Origin: Cochliopodium minus
Taxonomy: Eukaryota > Discosea > Himatismenida > Cochliopodiidae
DNA length: 35,683 nt
Assembly: GCA_024220525.1 (NCBI GenBank)
Contig: JAMYWO010000027.1
Span: 9,783 to 45,465 of the forward strand
Direction of reading: 5' to 3'
The number at the start of each line of letters is the position of its first letter. The first letter of the stretch is position 1. The translations under genes were made by a program, and so were the position numbers. The notes under the pieces are model-generated. The model was given only the letters and a program-made list of their open reading frames with translations, had not been told where the DNA came from and searched no databases. Positions 12,201 through 24,200 of this stretch are shown piece after piece.

Positions 12201-12259
12201 ATTTTTAAATTAAAAATTTAAAAAATTTTTTAATTAATATTTTACAAAAAAAAAACAAA

Positions 12260-13258
12260 TTATTTATCTTTTCCGTAATCCTTCAACTCTTCCTCCAACA
12301 ACCTGACTTCACTTGGACTATAATTAAACTGCTGTATTCTCTTGTTGATTTTGTCATGTAAATGAAAAGCCTTTCTAACTTGTTCATTGGCGACTTGGGT
12401 CTCATTAAAAAGCATCTCTTCAGCTTGCTGAGGAGAAATCTCATTTTCATTCATCAGATTTTTTCCATTACTTTTTTCATTTTCATCAAAATTATCATAA
12501 TTTTCCATTTTCTCTGAATCATATTCACTGAATGAGCTAGAATCTTCTATATTCTTCACATTCTCGATATATCTCATTATTTCTTCTTCCTCTATCTTTT
12601 CCCTATCTCCTTTTTTGATCTTATCTTTCTTTTCATCTAAAATTTCTTTTCTAATCTTTTTTTCGGATTTCATCATTTTTGGCTCTTTGATTTCAGCTTT
12701 ATTATTTTTGTTTTTGGAGTTATTTAAGAGTTTATTTATTTCTTTATCTTCATTATGTTTATGAAGATTATTTGTTGTGTTTATATTCTTGTCATGATCG
12801 TTTTTATTTTCATTCTGAGGAATGATTTCATTATTATTCGATTTGATATTCGATTGATTGAAATCTATCCCTTCCAATTTCCTTGTTATAGTTTGATAAT
12901 TATTATGGTTGCTCATATTGTATCCATTATTGATTTGTTGAACATTATATGATTGTATATTGTGGTTATTGTTGCTATTGTTGCTATTTAAATTCAATAA
13001 AAGCCTTGTCCTTTTGAGATACTCATCTATTTTGACCCTAGTGACAGATCTAAGGTTTATATCTTCTGTCTGCTCTACCAAAGTTTCAAATAAGAGGATA
13101 GCTTTCTGATATGATTGAATGGCATTCAGATAATTACCCTTCTTATCTTCTTCGATGGCGTATTTAACAGTAGAAAGTCCCTCATTCAACAAAACTCCAT
13201 CATCAATCGGATTATTCTTTTTCTCCATTTTAGACCACCATTTCTTCTCTTTGTCCAT
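12260..13258 (-). CDS. MIT-domain protein with Asn/Lys-rich linker
   Basis: Single-exon gene of 332 residues starting at an ATG in A/T-rich context. Residues about 28-90 look like an MIT (microtubule interacting and trafficking) three-helix domain: AIEEDKKGNYLNAIQSYQKA followed by a second and third helix ending IDEYLKRTRLLL. MIT domains bind C-terminal motifs of ESCRT-III subunits, so a role in endosomal sorting or abscission is likely (family knowledge). The middle is low complexity: Asn-rich, then Lys/Glu-rich. The last 60 residues are again helical (QAEEMLFNETQVANEQVRKA ... SEVRLLEEELKDY). No AAA ATPase or protease domain follows, so it is neither Vps4 nor an AMSH/USP8 type. The C-terminal helices are not recognised. 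It is convergent with the RCC1-like gene. Confidence 0.8.
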   Translation of the reverse strand: MDKEKKWWSKMEKKNNPIDDGVLLNEGLSTVKYAIEEDKKGNYLNAIQSYQKAILLFETLVEQTEDINLRSVTRVKIDEYLKRTRLLLNLNSNNSNNNHNIQSYNVQQINNGYNMSNHNNYQTITRKLEGIDFNQSNIKSNNNEIIPQNENKNDHDKNINTTNNLHKHNEDKEINKLLNNSKNKNNKAEIKEPKMMKSEKKIRKEILDEKKDKIKKGDREKIEEEEIMRYIENVKNIEDSSSFSEYDSEKMENYDNFDENEKSNGKNLMNENEISPQQAEEMLFNETQVANEQVRKAFHLHDKINKRIQQFNYSPSEVRLLEEELKDYGKDK

Positions 13259-13529
13259 CTATTTAAAATTTGACCAATTTTATTTAATTTATTTCAATTT
13301 CAGAGATAAAAAACAAAAAAAGGCGAAAAAAAAAAGAGAAAACTTTCTTCAAGAAGAAATTTAAATGAAGGTAAAGTGAATGAAAAAGGATGTGAAAAGA
13401 GATGGTGTATTATTATATTTTACTGAAAACAATTTAATTTATAAAAAAATTCAAAAATAATATATTTTCCCTTTGAATGTCAAAAAAAAAAGATCAAAGA
13501 GGGGTTGTGGGTTGTTCAAAGAATATATA

Positions 13530-15370
13530 TTAATTCTGAATCTTGAGAAGCACATTTACATCAAAACCCTCCTGATAAACGGAATAGCCATAATCCTCCT
13601 TGAGATATTGGAATTCAAGGCCACAAACGTTGCCGAGACCCTTCTGGATCTTTTCGAGATCATTGGAAGCAAATAACTTGACGATGTCCTCTTTAGGATC
13701 AGGGATAATAACAGATATACGTACAAATTCCTCCTCAGTGATATTGATGGTGAGATTGAGGCTTTGAGCTTGTTTGAGGACTTTGATGGCTTCTTCTGGT
13801 GGATGGGGAAAGCCGCACATATCATAGGCATCCAAGACAACATCCAATTGATTGCCATTTTTGTTGGGCACGTGTATTCTCACCTCTGTTTGTCGAGGAG
13901 GCTCTGCACCCATATCTCTTGCTAAATAATAACATTCCACTACGCTGTGTTTTTCACACCAAGCCAATAGTGTATCGACAGATTGACCCTCCTCAACAGA
14001 AGTTAATGCTATAAATAGATTTTGAATAAATTTAAGTATATAGAAGGAATAGTGTTTAATGAATCAAATAATGATTTGATAGATTGAATATCTATCAAAA
14101 ATAAATTGATATTTTGTATTTTTTTTTTTTGAAATATGGAATAAATTTGATATTTTTCCATTTATAAAAATATATTGATTTTTCTTTTTGTCAAAGAAGA
14201 TTTTTTTTAAATTAAAATATAAAAATTTTAATTTCTCTTACCCAATTTTATATCTACAGGAAATGTAAAACACCAACCTCCATCTATTCCACCAAGTTCA
14301 CTAACGTTGATCCATGATCCAATTCTGTCTGGATTAATCTTTTCTCCCACTATATTTAATTTTTCAATTTCTTCTTCAGGTGCCCCAACTATATAAAAGA
14401 AATCAACTAATTGTTGAATCATGAGATATTGTGGTCCAGCTATTTTGAGAAAAAAAGAAATTAAGAGTTCAAAAAAAGAAAAATAATTGAGGGAGGTGGT
14501 TTAAGGTTGAATAATGATATTAATTGGAGTAAAATGAAGATATAAAAGAAAAGAAGTATTCTTCATTCCTATTCTTTTGTTATATTTGGTTTATATTTGA
14601 ATTAAGATGAATGAGTAAAAAATTTTTGTTTTTTGTCACCATATAATTTTAAATTAAAATGATATATTTGTTTATATTTTTATTTTTGGTTAATATTTTG
14701 GTCGATATTGGTAAATTATGGATATGATCAATTGATATTCTATATTCTTATAAATGGTTTTTATTTTCTTACCTGAATTCCAAAATAATTTGTTGAAGTT
14801 TGATGAATAAGCAAAATTAAATTGAATATCACATTCTCCATCTTCTTTTAATTGTTGGTTGACAGTATTATACCAAAGATTCCAAAATTCACACATTTGA
14901 TTATCTGCACCACCTCTTAAAAATTGTACGATCTCCTTTGAGAATTGAAGTCTATCAACCAATGTCTTGGTTTCTCCTCCTTTTGGTGTCTTTGGTGTTG
15001 TTTCATTAACAGGTCTATCCTCATTTTTATTATTATTAGTATTATTTTCTTCTCCTTTGGGAAAGTCAGATGGAGAAATAGCTTGGCTGATTTTTTGTTC
15101 CCATGATACGCAATCTTCTTTGGATTTGCTTTCAGGATACATTATATATGCTCTTCCCTCTGTTTCTACTGAAAATGCAACAGGTGATCTTTTGCATGTT
15201 GCATCTTTGACTTTCATTCCAGAATGTAATTCAATTGTTCCTTTTGGTTTTTTATCTCCTTGTCTTGCATAATAATACAGTGTATTTCCTTTCAGTACCA
15301 ACCATCTTTTTTTCCAGGTTTTGATAGATCCTCCACATTTGAATATCCATCCTTCTTTTGCTGTGCTCAT
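13530..15370 (-). CDS. PH-domain protein with unrecognised C-terminal region
   Basis: Three exons (14773-15370, 14242-14439, 13530-14008) sum to 1275 nt and 424 residues, in phase. Residues 3-100 are a clear pleckstrin-homology domain: KEGWIFKCGGSIKTWKKRWL, then LYYYARQGDKKPKGTIEL, and the closing helix with Trp (CVSWEQKISQAI). The Lys/Arg pattern of strands 1-2 suggests phosphoinositide binding at a membrane (inference). A Thr/Asn/Lys linker is followed by about 300 residues of folded-looking sequence without low complexity, including MCEFWNLWYNTVNQQL, GSWINVSELGGIDGGWCF, HSVVECYYLARDMG and DYGYSVYQEGFDVNVLL. I do not recognise this part. Codon use there is ordinary and the frame is open across two introns of 333 and 233 bp, so it is real coding sequence. 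Confidence 0.86.
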
Positions 15371-15989
15371 TTAATAATCTAAAATATTTTATTCAATTTA
15401 TTGTTATTTTGGAAAAAAAATTAAAATATTCAATTTTATTCTATAATTGTTTAAAACAATTAGATGGGAAATGAATATTGCAACAATATATATATTTACT
15501 CTCTTTTCAAAAATAAAAATATAAATAAATAAATTTTTTTATATTTTTTGATATTATTGCGATGGAAAATATGAAAGAAAAGTAAGATATTCAATTTTTT
15601 TAATACCTATTTTTGATTTTAATGTATTGAATAGAATCTATTTTTTTTTTTTATTTCGTTCTTTAAAATTTTTTTTATATTTTTTTATTTGAACAAAACA
15701 AAAAATGTTGGAAATGAACATAAAATTGTTTACAAAAAAGGGAATGATTTAAAAGAGGATTGAGATATTCAATAATTGTTATTATTAAACCAAAAATAAT
15801 TTTTATCTGAAAAAAAATATTCAAAATATTGATAAAGTGATTATGAAGATATTGATTAAGATTCATTTTGAAAGTTAGATATTTGATGAAATAAACTAAT
15901 ATTTTACTTTGGATCATATGTATTTGTTAAACCAGAAAAGATTGGTATCAAATTTTTAAATTATTAAAAAAGGAGAGTTGATTTCAACA
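15371..15989. other. 619-bp divergent intergenic region
   Basis: Separates the PH-domain gene (-) from the EngA gene (+). Composition is A/T simple sequence with T tracts at about 15640-15690. A minus-strand open frame of about 80 codons lies inside (15675-15917). It is a run of Ile/Phe/Leu/Asn codons as expected of A/T-rich spacer, so I do not call it a gene. Both promoters must lie here, but I see no defined motif. Confidence 0.6.
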
Positions 15990-18900
15990 ATGAAAAGTTT
16001 AATAGGGAATATAAATGGAAAATTTAATTTCATTTCATTCAAGAATACAATCAAATATTCCTTCAAATTAACTCCCATCAATCTATTCAACAAAGAGATG
16101 TATCTCTATTCAACAAGAATAAAGAAAACAATGAAGATAAAGCCAATATCCAAAATCGAAAAGATGGAAGAGGATGAAGAAATAAAGATAAACAGGAAGG
16201 ATAGGAAGAAAACCAAACTTGAGGGGAAAAATAAAACAATAATAAAACAAAAAGATAGGGATGGAGAAATAGATGAGAATGATGAGAATGAAATAGGGTT
16301 AGGAGATATAATGGAGAGGACATTCGACAACGAAGAAGAGGAAGAAGAATTTGTAAGCAAATTGAGGATGAGAAAAGAAGAGAAGAATGCACTGTTAAAA
16401 CCATCAGAAGATTTTCAAAACATAGAGAAGCTTAATTTCAGCAAAAAATACGATTATGATTTTTCGAATCTTGACATTGAAAAAGTTACCAACAAATGGA
16501 AAGGAAGGATCTTGGAGCACAAAAAACCAGTGATCGCTATTGTGGGAAAACCGAACGTCGGGAAGTCAAGTTTGTTCAACAGTATCATTAGGGAGAACAA
16601 GTCTTTGATCACTGACATACCCGGGACCACCAGGGACAGAATTTACGGGAACTTTGAGTGGAGAGGGCATCACTATGTTGTAACAATAATTTTTTTAATA
16701 TTTTTAAAAAGATCCATTATTTTTTATAAACTTTTGGAATATTTTTTATTTTTATATATTTAACTAAACTTTTGGATTATTTTTGAATTATTTAGTATAT
16801 TTTTATTCTCTTGTCTTTAAAAATTAATTTATAATTTTGTTTATCAATAAATAATTATTACTTTCTTTTCTCTTGTTTTAGTAAATAAATAAATAGTATT
16901 TAATAAAATTATATCCAAAAATTTCATTTAAAATAATAATTATTTTTTTAAAATCTTTTTATTAGTTGGTTGATACAGGTGGAATGATGAACGATGAAGA
17001 CTTTTTTTCATCGAGCATTACCGAACAAGCAAAAATCGCAATAGACGAAGCGGACATAATCATTGCTATGATCGACTACAAACAGGGGATCGACAATTCT
17101 GACCAAAAAATATTGAGGATATTGAGGTCCAACAAGAAGAAAACTCCTACTTTATTAGCTGTTAACAAAGTAGATAACGACAGTAGATTAGCAGAAGCTC
17201 AAGAATCAAATTTAGAAAGGTATAAAATCAATTTTTTTTTTGATTATTTTTTAAAAATATTGCAAAATTTTTCACATTCAATATATTTTTGTTTATTTTC
17301 AAAAATTTTTATAAATTATTGATTATCTAATAATTACAAAATTTTTTTACATTCAATTTATTTTTTGTTTATTTTTAAAATTTAAATTCTTTTATTAAAT
17401 TTTACTTGATTATTTTTTATAAACTTTAAATTTTTTTTTGAAAGATTGGGATTTGGAGAACCATACTACATTTCTGTTTCCCATTCTTTGGGAGTCATGG
17501 ATTTGTTAGACAAATGTACCGAGTTGAAACCTTTTTTCAAGGAAGAAGAAGATCAAGAACTCAGCAAATCTTCCAAAAAATGTGAATTCACTTTCCTTCT
17601 TTTACTATATTTTTTTAAATTTTTTTTTTAAATTTTCTTTAAAATATTTAGCAAGTAAAGATTTAAGGGAAGAGGATAATTACATTAAAAACAAAAGCAT
17701 AAAGATCTCTGTTGTAGGAAGTCCCAACGTAATCCTTTTTTTTTTGATCATTTAATTTTAATTATTTATTTTTAATTTTTAATTTTTTTTTTCAATTTAA
17801 TATCACAGACAGAATATTTTTATATTTTCGAAATAATTATCTAATTTGATTTTTTGTAGTAATATTCATATAAAAAACGAGCATTTCTTAATATTTAAAA
17901 ATCTGAAAATTTTTTTTTATTAAATTGCCATTTTTATCACTTTTTATCATTAATTTTAAATTTAATTCATGAAAAAATCCTTAATTGTTTTGTTTATTTC
18001 TTTGTAAAATAAATAAAATAAAATAAAATGAAATAAAATAAATAAATAAATAAATAGAAATATAATAATAAAAATAAAAATAAATAAGTAACATTTTTAT
18101 TTAGGTTGGGAAATCAAGCATTCTTAACAGAATTTTGGAGAGGAAAGATGTATTGTAAGCGAAGTAGCAGGCACAACCCACGACGTAATAGATACCCCAA
18201 TTGTTTGAAAGAAGAAACTCCCATCACTCTCATTGACACCGCCGGAATTACTAAAGAGCAAAGAGAATCAGGGGTTTGGACAGATCTTGTTTTGTGGTCT
18301 ATGAAAGCTGTTGAGAGATCCGACATTTGTGTGTTAGTAGTGGATGCACAATTAGGTATTATTTTTTCTATTTTTTTCTATTATTTTGATTTTTATATTT
18401 TAATTTAATTACTTTTTAAAATTTTTGATTTGATTTTTCATTTTTCATCAGATTTATTTTATTTTTTTCTATTTGATTTATTTGCTTTTTAAATTTTGAT
18501 TTGATTTGATTTTTCATCAGATTTGTTTTAATATTTATTTTTTTATTTTCCATTTTTATTATTTTTTGATTTTATTATTTTAATTTAGTTATTTATTATT
18601 GATTTTTAAATTTTTATTTTATTCATTTAAATTAATATCAATTTCTAATTTTTATTTTAATCAATTTAAATTTTAATTTATTAAATCAGTTGTTTTTGAC
18701 TATTATAAAATTTTTTTCATTTTTTAAAAAGGAATCCATAATATCGAACAAAAGATCTCAAACATTGTCTCAAGTATGAGATCCACCATCGTCGCAATCA
18801 ACAAGTGTGACTTGCTCATCAACCAAAGAGAAGAAACCAAAGAAGAGTATGAAGAACTAGTAAGAAAGGAGCTAAAGTTTATGTCTTGGGTTCCCATTAT

Positions 18901-19740
18901 CTTTGTTTCAGCTAAGACCGGTCAAAAATTTTTTTATTTATTTATTCATTTAATTATTTAATTATTTATTACTTATTTATTATTCTTTTTTTATCAATTT
19001 TATATTCATTTGATTTTTATTTTTTTATTTATTTTTTATTGATTTTTTAAATTTATTTTTTATGTTTTATTTTTTTGTTAATTTTTATTTTATCAATTTT
19101 TATTTATTCATTTGGTTTTTATTTTTTGTTTATTTTTTTTGTTTGATTTTTTTGTTTATAAGTTTTCATGTTTTTATTTATTAGGTTTTTATTTTTTTTT
19201 TATTTATTTTTATGTTTATTTTATTTTAATTTATTTTTTATTTTATTTTTTTATTATTTTTTATTTATTTCAGGATTTCAAATCTCAAAGTTGATAGATT
19301 TATCTTTGGACGTTTATTACAAGAGATTCGAGAGAATTCCCACCCACAAATTAAACGAGCTTATCAACAGAGCAACCCAAATCAGGCCTCCTCCAAGTAA
19401 AAAATTATTTTTTTATTTATTTTTTATTTTTTATTTTTTATTTCAAATTTTTTATTTCAATTTTTTATTTCAAATTTTTTTTATCAAAAAAAAAGCCAAA
19501 GGACATATTCGTCTTTCAATAGATTTTGTGACACAGACCAAAACAAGAAGACCAACCTTTGTTTTCTTCGTCAACTATCCCGAACTCGTTCACTTTTCTT
19601 ACAACAGGTTCCTCGAGAACTTTATCAGGGAGCACTACGAGTTCCCTGGTACTCCAATCAAACTCATTTTCAAAAAGAAAACTGGCAGCAAAAAAAAGAT
19701 AGACAAAAAAGATGCTCCAAAGAAAAAAAGACTTTATTAA
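15990..19740 (+). CDS. EngA/Der double GTPase, organelle-type leader, two frameshifts
   Basis: Ribosome-assembly GTPase of the bacterial EngA/Der family with two tandem G domains and a KH-like end, probably acting on the mitochondrial large ribosomal subunit (inference). Exons: 15990-16679, 16966-17219, 17445-17581, 17652-17728, 18105-18355, 18732-18920, 19274-19396 and 19496-19740. The N-terminal 180 residues are extra compared with bacterial EngA: a Lys/Asn/Phe leader ([14 protein letters not shown]) followed by an acidic/basic linker. G domain 1 has GKPNVGKSS (about 186), [12 protein letters not shown] and NKVD. G domain 2 has GSPNVGKSS, GTTHD, DTAG, NKCD and SAKTG. The KH-like end has [20 protein letters not shown] and a Lys-rich tail. 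Exon 5 needs one extra base near 18153-18156 and another near 18203-18206 to keep the frame. The exon sum is 1966 nt, exactly two short of 656 codons. Probably sequence error; a decaying gene cannot be excluded. Confidence 0.94.
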
Positions 19741-19976
19741 AAATTTTATTTATTTTTTTTTGAATTTTTTCATATTTTTTTTAATTTTTTTTTATATAGA
19801 TAAATACATATGTTTTAACGAATTTAACTAAAATTTTTGTTGTTGGTTAGAATTAATGCAAAGAAGTGGTAATTTTATAATTTCTATCCTAAAAAAAAAA
19901 TTTAAATTCGTTTAATTTTTAATTAATTTTTTTGATTAAACGAAAATAAAAATAAAATTCAAAAATAAAAAAAATA

Positions 19977-21086
19977 ATGAACATATTTCTGTTCATTATT
20001 TTGCCAATTATTTTGGGTGTTTTTTCTTTTATCTTCATTATCATTTGCTTGCTGATTATGTGTAAATGAAATTTCTTTTTTCTTTTTTAATTATTAATTT
20101 TTTTAATGTTTTTTAAAAAGCAATTATTTTGTTGAAAAAATATCATGTTGAAAAAACAAATTATATTTTAAACCATGATGAAGAATTACAACCAATTAAC
20201 TCAATAGTTAAACTGAGGTGTAACGAGGAAGTAGTTACTACTATTATGAATTTCCTAAAACAATGGTTGATACAAGGAACCATTTTCGCTGTATTTTTAA
20301 TTTTAGTGATTTTATTCTCCAACAGCAGTTATATTGGATTAAATGACGGAGAAACATTAACAAAAATGGATACAGGAAAGTTTACAAGTTACTCATTTAA
20401 TCGAGTTTTGGGTAAAATTTTCAAAATGTATGGGTTTGATGAGAAATCTTGCTTGTTGAATACAAACAAAATCTCAATTTCAATTACACAAACACTGTTT
20501 TGGGTATTTTTACTTGTCCGTTAATCCCGGCTCAACTGTTAATGTCAATTTTAATAATGCGAGTCTGGATGTAAATGTATGTATTACAAAATTTACCAAA
20601 TTCAAGAACACTTATGAACAAAATTGTGCATCTTTCTATGGTGGTGTAAAATTCTTTTTTTTTTTTTTTAAGCATATATATTTTAAAAAAAATTAAATTT
20701 TTATTTTGAAAGTTTGATCTTTTTTATGATGAACCTAAAATGATTTATTTTTCTTGGTTTTCGGATATCTTAACCACCTTTTCTTTCAATTTGAAACTTT
20801 CGCAATACAACACTTCTACTTCCAATTACGTTTGTGAAAATGATGTTTGTGAATTCTCCAAAAAATTTTATTAATAACGAAAAGTGATACTTCTCTTTTA
20901 GAAATAGACATCATAACTAAACGTTACAATACTAATTTTTACTGGTTTGCTCCTCTCATTGCAGTTGTAGTTGGAGCTTTTACTTTTCTTATCTTTTCGA
21001 TCATTCAAAAGATAATTACTGTTTACTATCTTTCTAAAAAAGAGATTTATGATTTCAAGAAAAATATGATTGGAACAAGAAATTAA
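19977..21086 (+). CDS. Three-TM membrane protein, unrecognised, two frameshifts
   Basis: Exons 19977-20061, 20121-20645 and 20713-21086. Residues 1-33 are a hydrophobic segment (FIILPIILGVFSFIFIIICL). A short basic stretch with HDEELQPINS follows. A second hydrophobic helix (TIFAVFLILVILF) comes next, then about 150 residues of beta-rich, Asn/Ser-rich sequence with four or more Cys (DVNVCITKF, QNCASFYGG, YVCENDVCEF), and then a third helix (FAPLIAVVVGAFTFLIF) with a short basic tail. The Cys-rich block between helices 2 and 3 is probably lumenal or extracellular (inference). The frame needs one base fewer in the T4 run at 20498-20501 and one base more in the A6 run at 20860-20865. With those the model closes at 327 residues. 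No family recognised. Confidence 0.72.
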
Positions 21087-21263
21087 AAACTATATTTAAA
21101 AAATTAATTTCAAATTTTCATTCAAATTTCTGTTTGTTCAAAAAAAAAAAAAAAAAAATTTGTAAAAAGCTCAGATAAATAGAGATAGTACCTATCTTCT
21201 ATATATCCAATAAAAAAGGATCTTTTCAAAATAGATTAAAACCATTATATTATTTTTTTAAAA

Positions 21264-24200
21264 ATGGAAAATATCAATAAAGATAGTGACACATTTCCTG
21301 GTGTGAGATTGAGAGGTACATCCATCTTCAAAGCCAAGAATAAAAGCTTTGAATCCTTCGATAATCAGTTTTGGAAGGACAAATTCTTCGAGAAGGATAC
21401 ATCCTTCTTCCTATCTACCAATCTCACAGAGTATATTAATGAGCGCATCGACAAATACGATGAATATACCGATGAATATGTTTTGGGTGAAGAGTTTAAT
21501 GAGGATCCAAGGAATGAAGCGATTAAGAATGATAGATTGGATGATATTGATGATATTGATAATTTTGAATTGCATAATGTTGATCTGATTGAAGATGAAG
21601 GAAATTTACGTTATAACGAAGAAAATATTCAAAAAAATAATAAATCAAGTTTTGATGGAGATGTTCTTTGCAGGGATAAAATAGATGTCCTTAATAATGG
21701 AATAAAGAAAAAGAAAAAGCCTATCATCAATCCCAAGGAGAAGAATGATACTCTCAATAAGAATATCATCGATAAATATACAAGAAGCAACATCAAGGAT
21801 AATGGGGGGGATAAAGATCAAGGAAAAAGGAATAAAGAAAATGANNNNNNNNNNNNNNNNNNNNNNNNNNNNNNNNNNNNNNNNNNNNNNNNNNNNNNNN
21901 NNNNNNNNNNNNNNNNNNNNNNNNNNNNNNNNNNNNNNNNNNNNATCGATAAATATACAAGAAGCAACATCAAGGATAATGGGGGGGATAAAGATCAAGG
22001 AAAAAGGAATAAAGAAAATGATAATAACAAAGAAATGAATGGTGATAATAAAGTGGAAAACAAATCAGATAAAGATTTCGTCAAAAATAATAAACTCAAA
22101 ATGATAAATGAAAAAAATGAAAATAATATCAATAAACAAGAAGATAAAGATAAAGAAGATAAAAAAGATTTGGAAGAAAATGACTCGGATTTGAAAGATA
22201 ACTCTGAAAATTATCTTTCTAAAAAAACATCGAATAGAATCAACTACATTCATAACAAGGAAGTTTTCAACAGCAAAGATAACACCCCTGTCCTAAGGAA
22301 GATGTCCAGCAGCGTCAACGACAGCGTCATTTTCTCCAGCACATCTTTTCAAGATGAGGAATCCATTTACCTGGAGAATCAGAATATCATCAAAATCATT
22401 AGTGATATGACCCAAAAAGAAGAAGTAGATCTCGACAGTACAACCAATTTGGCACAAGTTAAATTTTTTTTACAATTTTTTATTTTTTATTTTTAATTTA
22501 AAATTTTTAATATTTTTTTTAATCTTTCTTTATTTTGAATTATTTTAATTTCTTGAATATTCGTTAGATTGTGGAAATATCAAAAGAAAAGAAAAATAAG
22601 TCAGACACGTATTTAAATGCAGTGGAAGAGTTTTTGTCTTCAGAAAGAAGGTACGTTGCGAGTTTAGTCACCTTTGTAGTTTTTTACAAAAGAGTCCTAG
22701 AACAAAATTCTCACAGTAAAATTTAAAAAATTAAAATTACTCCAATAAGAATTAAAATTATAAAAAAAGAAAATAAAAATAAAAAAAGAATAAATTTAAA
22801 TTTAAAAATTAAATTAAAAATAAATTTAAATTTTAAATATTTTTTATTAAATAATTATCAAAATTTTTTCAATTTAATTTTTAACAATAAAAGTTGTACT
22901 GAGGAAAGATCAGTTAAAAGGTTTGTTTTGTAACATAGCGGATATTACAAGGCATCACGGAGATATCATCCACAAAATCTTCGAAGAACAGAAAATCAAC
23001 AATGGAGAACTCAACATGTCTTCTGTTTTGAAAATCATCCCCAGGTTGCTCGTCACTGAGGAGGCTTATAAAGAGTACATTATCAAGCAAGAAGAATGTG
23101 AAAATGTTTTGCAAAGGCTTTTGAAAAATAAAAAATTTGCTGCATTTTTTGGTAATTATTTTAATTATTTTTTAATTATTTATTTATATTATTTTTTTTT
23201 ACAAAATTTTTTTTTAATTTTAATTTTTTTTAATTAATTTATTTTTACAAAATTTTTTTTGTAGAAAGATATTGTGGTAGCACTGTTAGTAAGGGAAAAG
23301 GGTTGAATGTAATCACTTTGGAATTTAGAAGTTTATCAATATCCCCTGTTCAAAGATTTCCGTAAAAATTTTTTATTTTTTTTAAAAATATTTTTTGAGA
23401 TTATTTATTTTATTCTTTTATTATTTCAATATTTAATATATTTTTTTTGCAGGAGATATGTCCTTTTGATGGAAACTATACTCTCGAGAATGAATAAAGA
23501 TGATCCATTGTACCCTGAAGTACAAAAAGCAAGGGAAAAAGTGGATGTATTTTGTAAAACAATCAATTCTCATCGAGCAAATGTAAAAATGAAAAATATT
23601 GAAAAAAAAAATAAAATGAAAAAAATAAAATGAAAAAAAAAAAAAACAAAAATATAAAAAGAAAATTAATTGAAAAAATATTAAAAAAAGAAATAAAATA
23701 ATAAAAATAATTAATTTTTTCAAAAGCAACAATTAGATGGCTTGGAAAAAATAAAGAAAGGAAAGGTTAATCTTTTAAGGGATTCTGTTCAAGACGTGAG
23801 AAGTACAATTAAAGGGAGCCCTCCTCACGAATTCAAACAAAGTAAAAAACTAAATATAATTTAAATTAAAAATCCAAAATTAATTTTTTAAAAAAGATTT
23901 TGATTTAATTTAATTATTATTTTATTTTAAAAACAACAAAAATTAAAATAATTTTTCAAAAGTAAAAATGAACGAAGCGGAGTATTGTTATTCTTGCAAA
24001 AATGTGATAACCACCAAAAGGGAGTTGAAGTGCAAAGTTTGTGGAATTTTTTGTCACATCAGTTGCAGCAAGATAAACAACTGCGTTGGAAAATCTCCCA
24101 CTCCACAACCCATATTTCAAGCAAGAAATTTAATCAGGTAGTTATTTTTAAATTTTGATTTTTATTATTTTTATTTTTATTTAATTTTTATTTTTGTTTA

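Noticed and set aside
12755-12952. Hydrophobic plus-strand frame resembling a membrane protein
   Set aside because: Antisense of the Asn/Lys-rich linker of the MIT-domain gene. Asn and Lys codons read backwards give Ile, Val and Phe.
15675-15917. Minus-strand open frame of about 80 codons in the intergenic region
   Set aside because: Its residues are those expected of random A/T sequence (Ile, Phe, Leu, Asn). There is no domain, no splice context and no neighbour evidence.
16087-16404. Ser/Leu-rich minus-strand open frames opposite EngA exon 1
   Set aside because: Complement of the Glu/Lys-rich EngA leader.
18153-18206. Programmed frameshifting or a 37-bp intron in EngA
   Set aside because: An intron here would remove the conserved GTT loop of the second G domain. 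Two shifts within 55 bp have no slippery context, and a similar cluster of one-base breaks occurs in the next gene, so sequence error is simpler.
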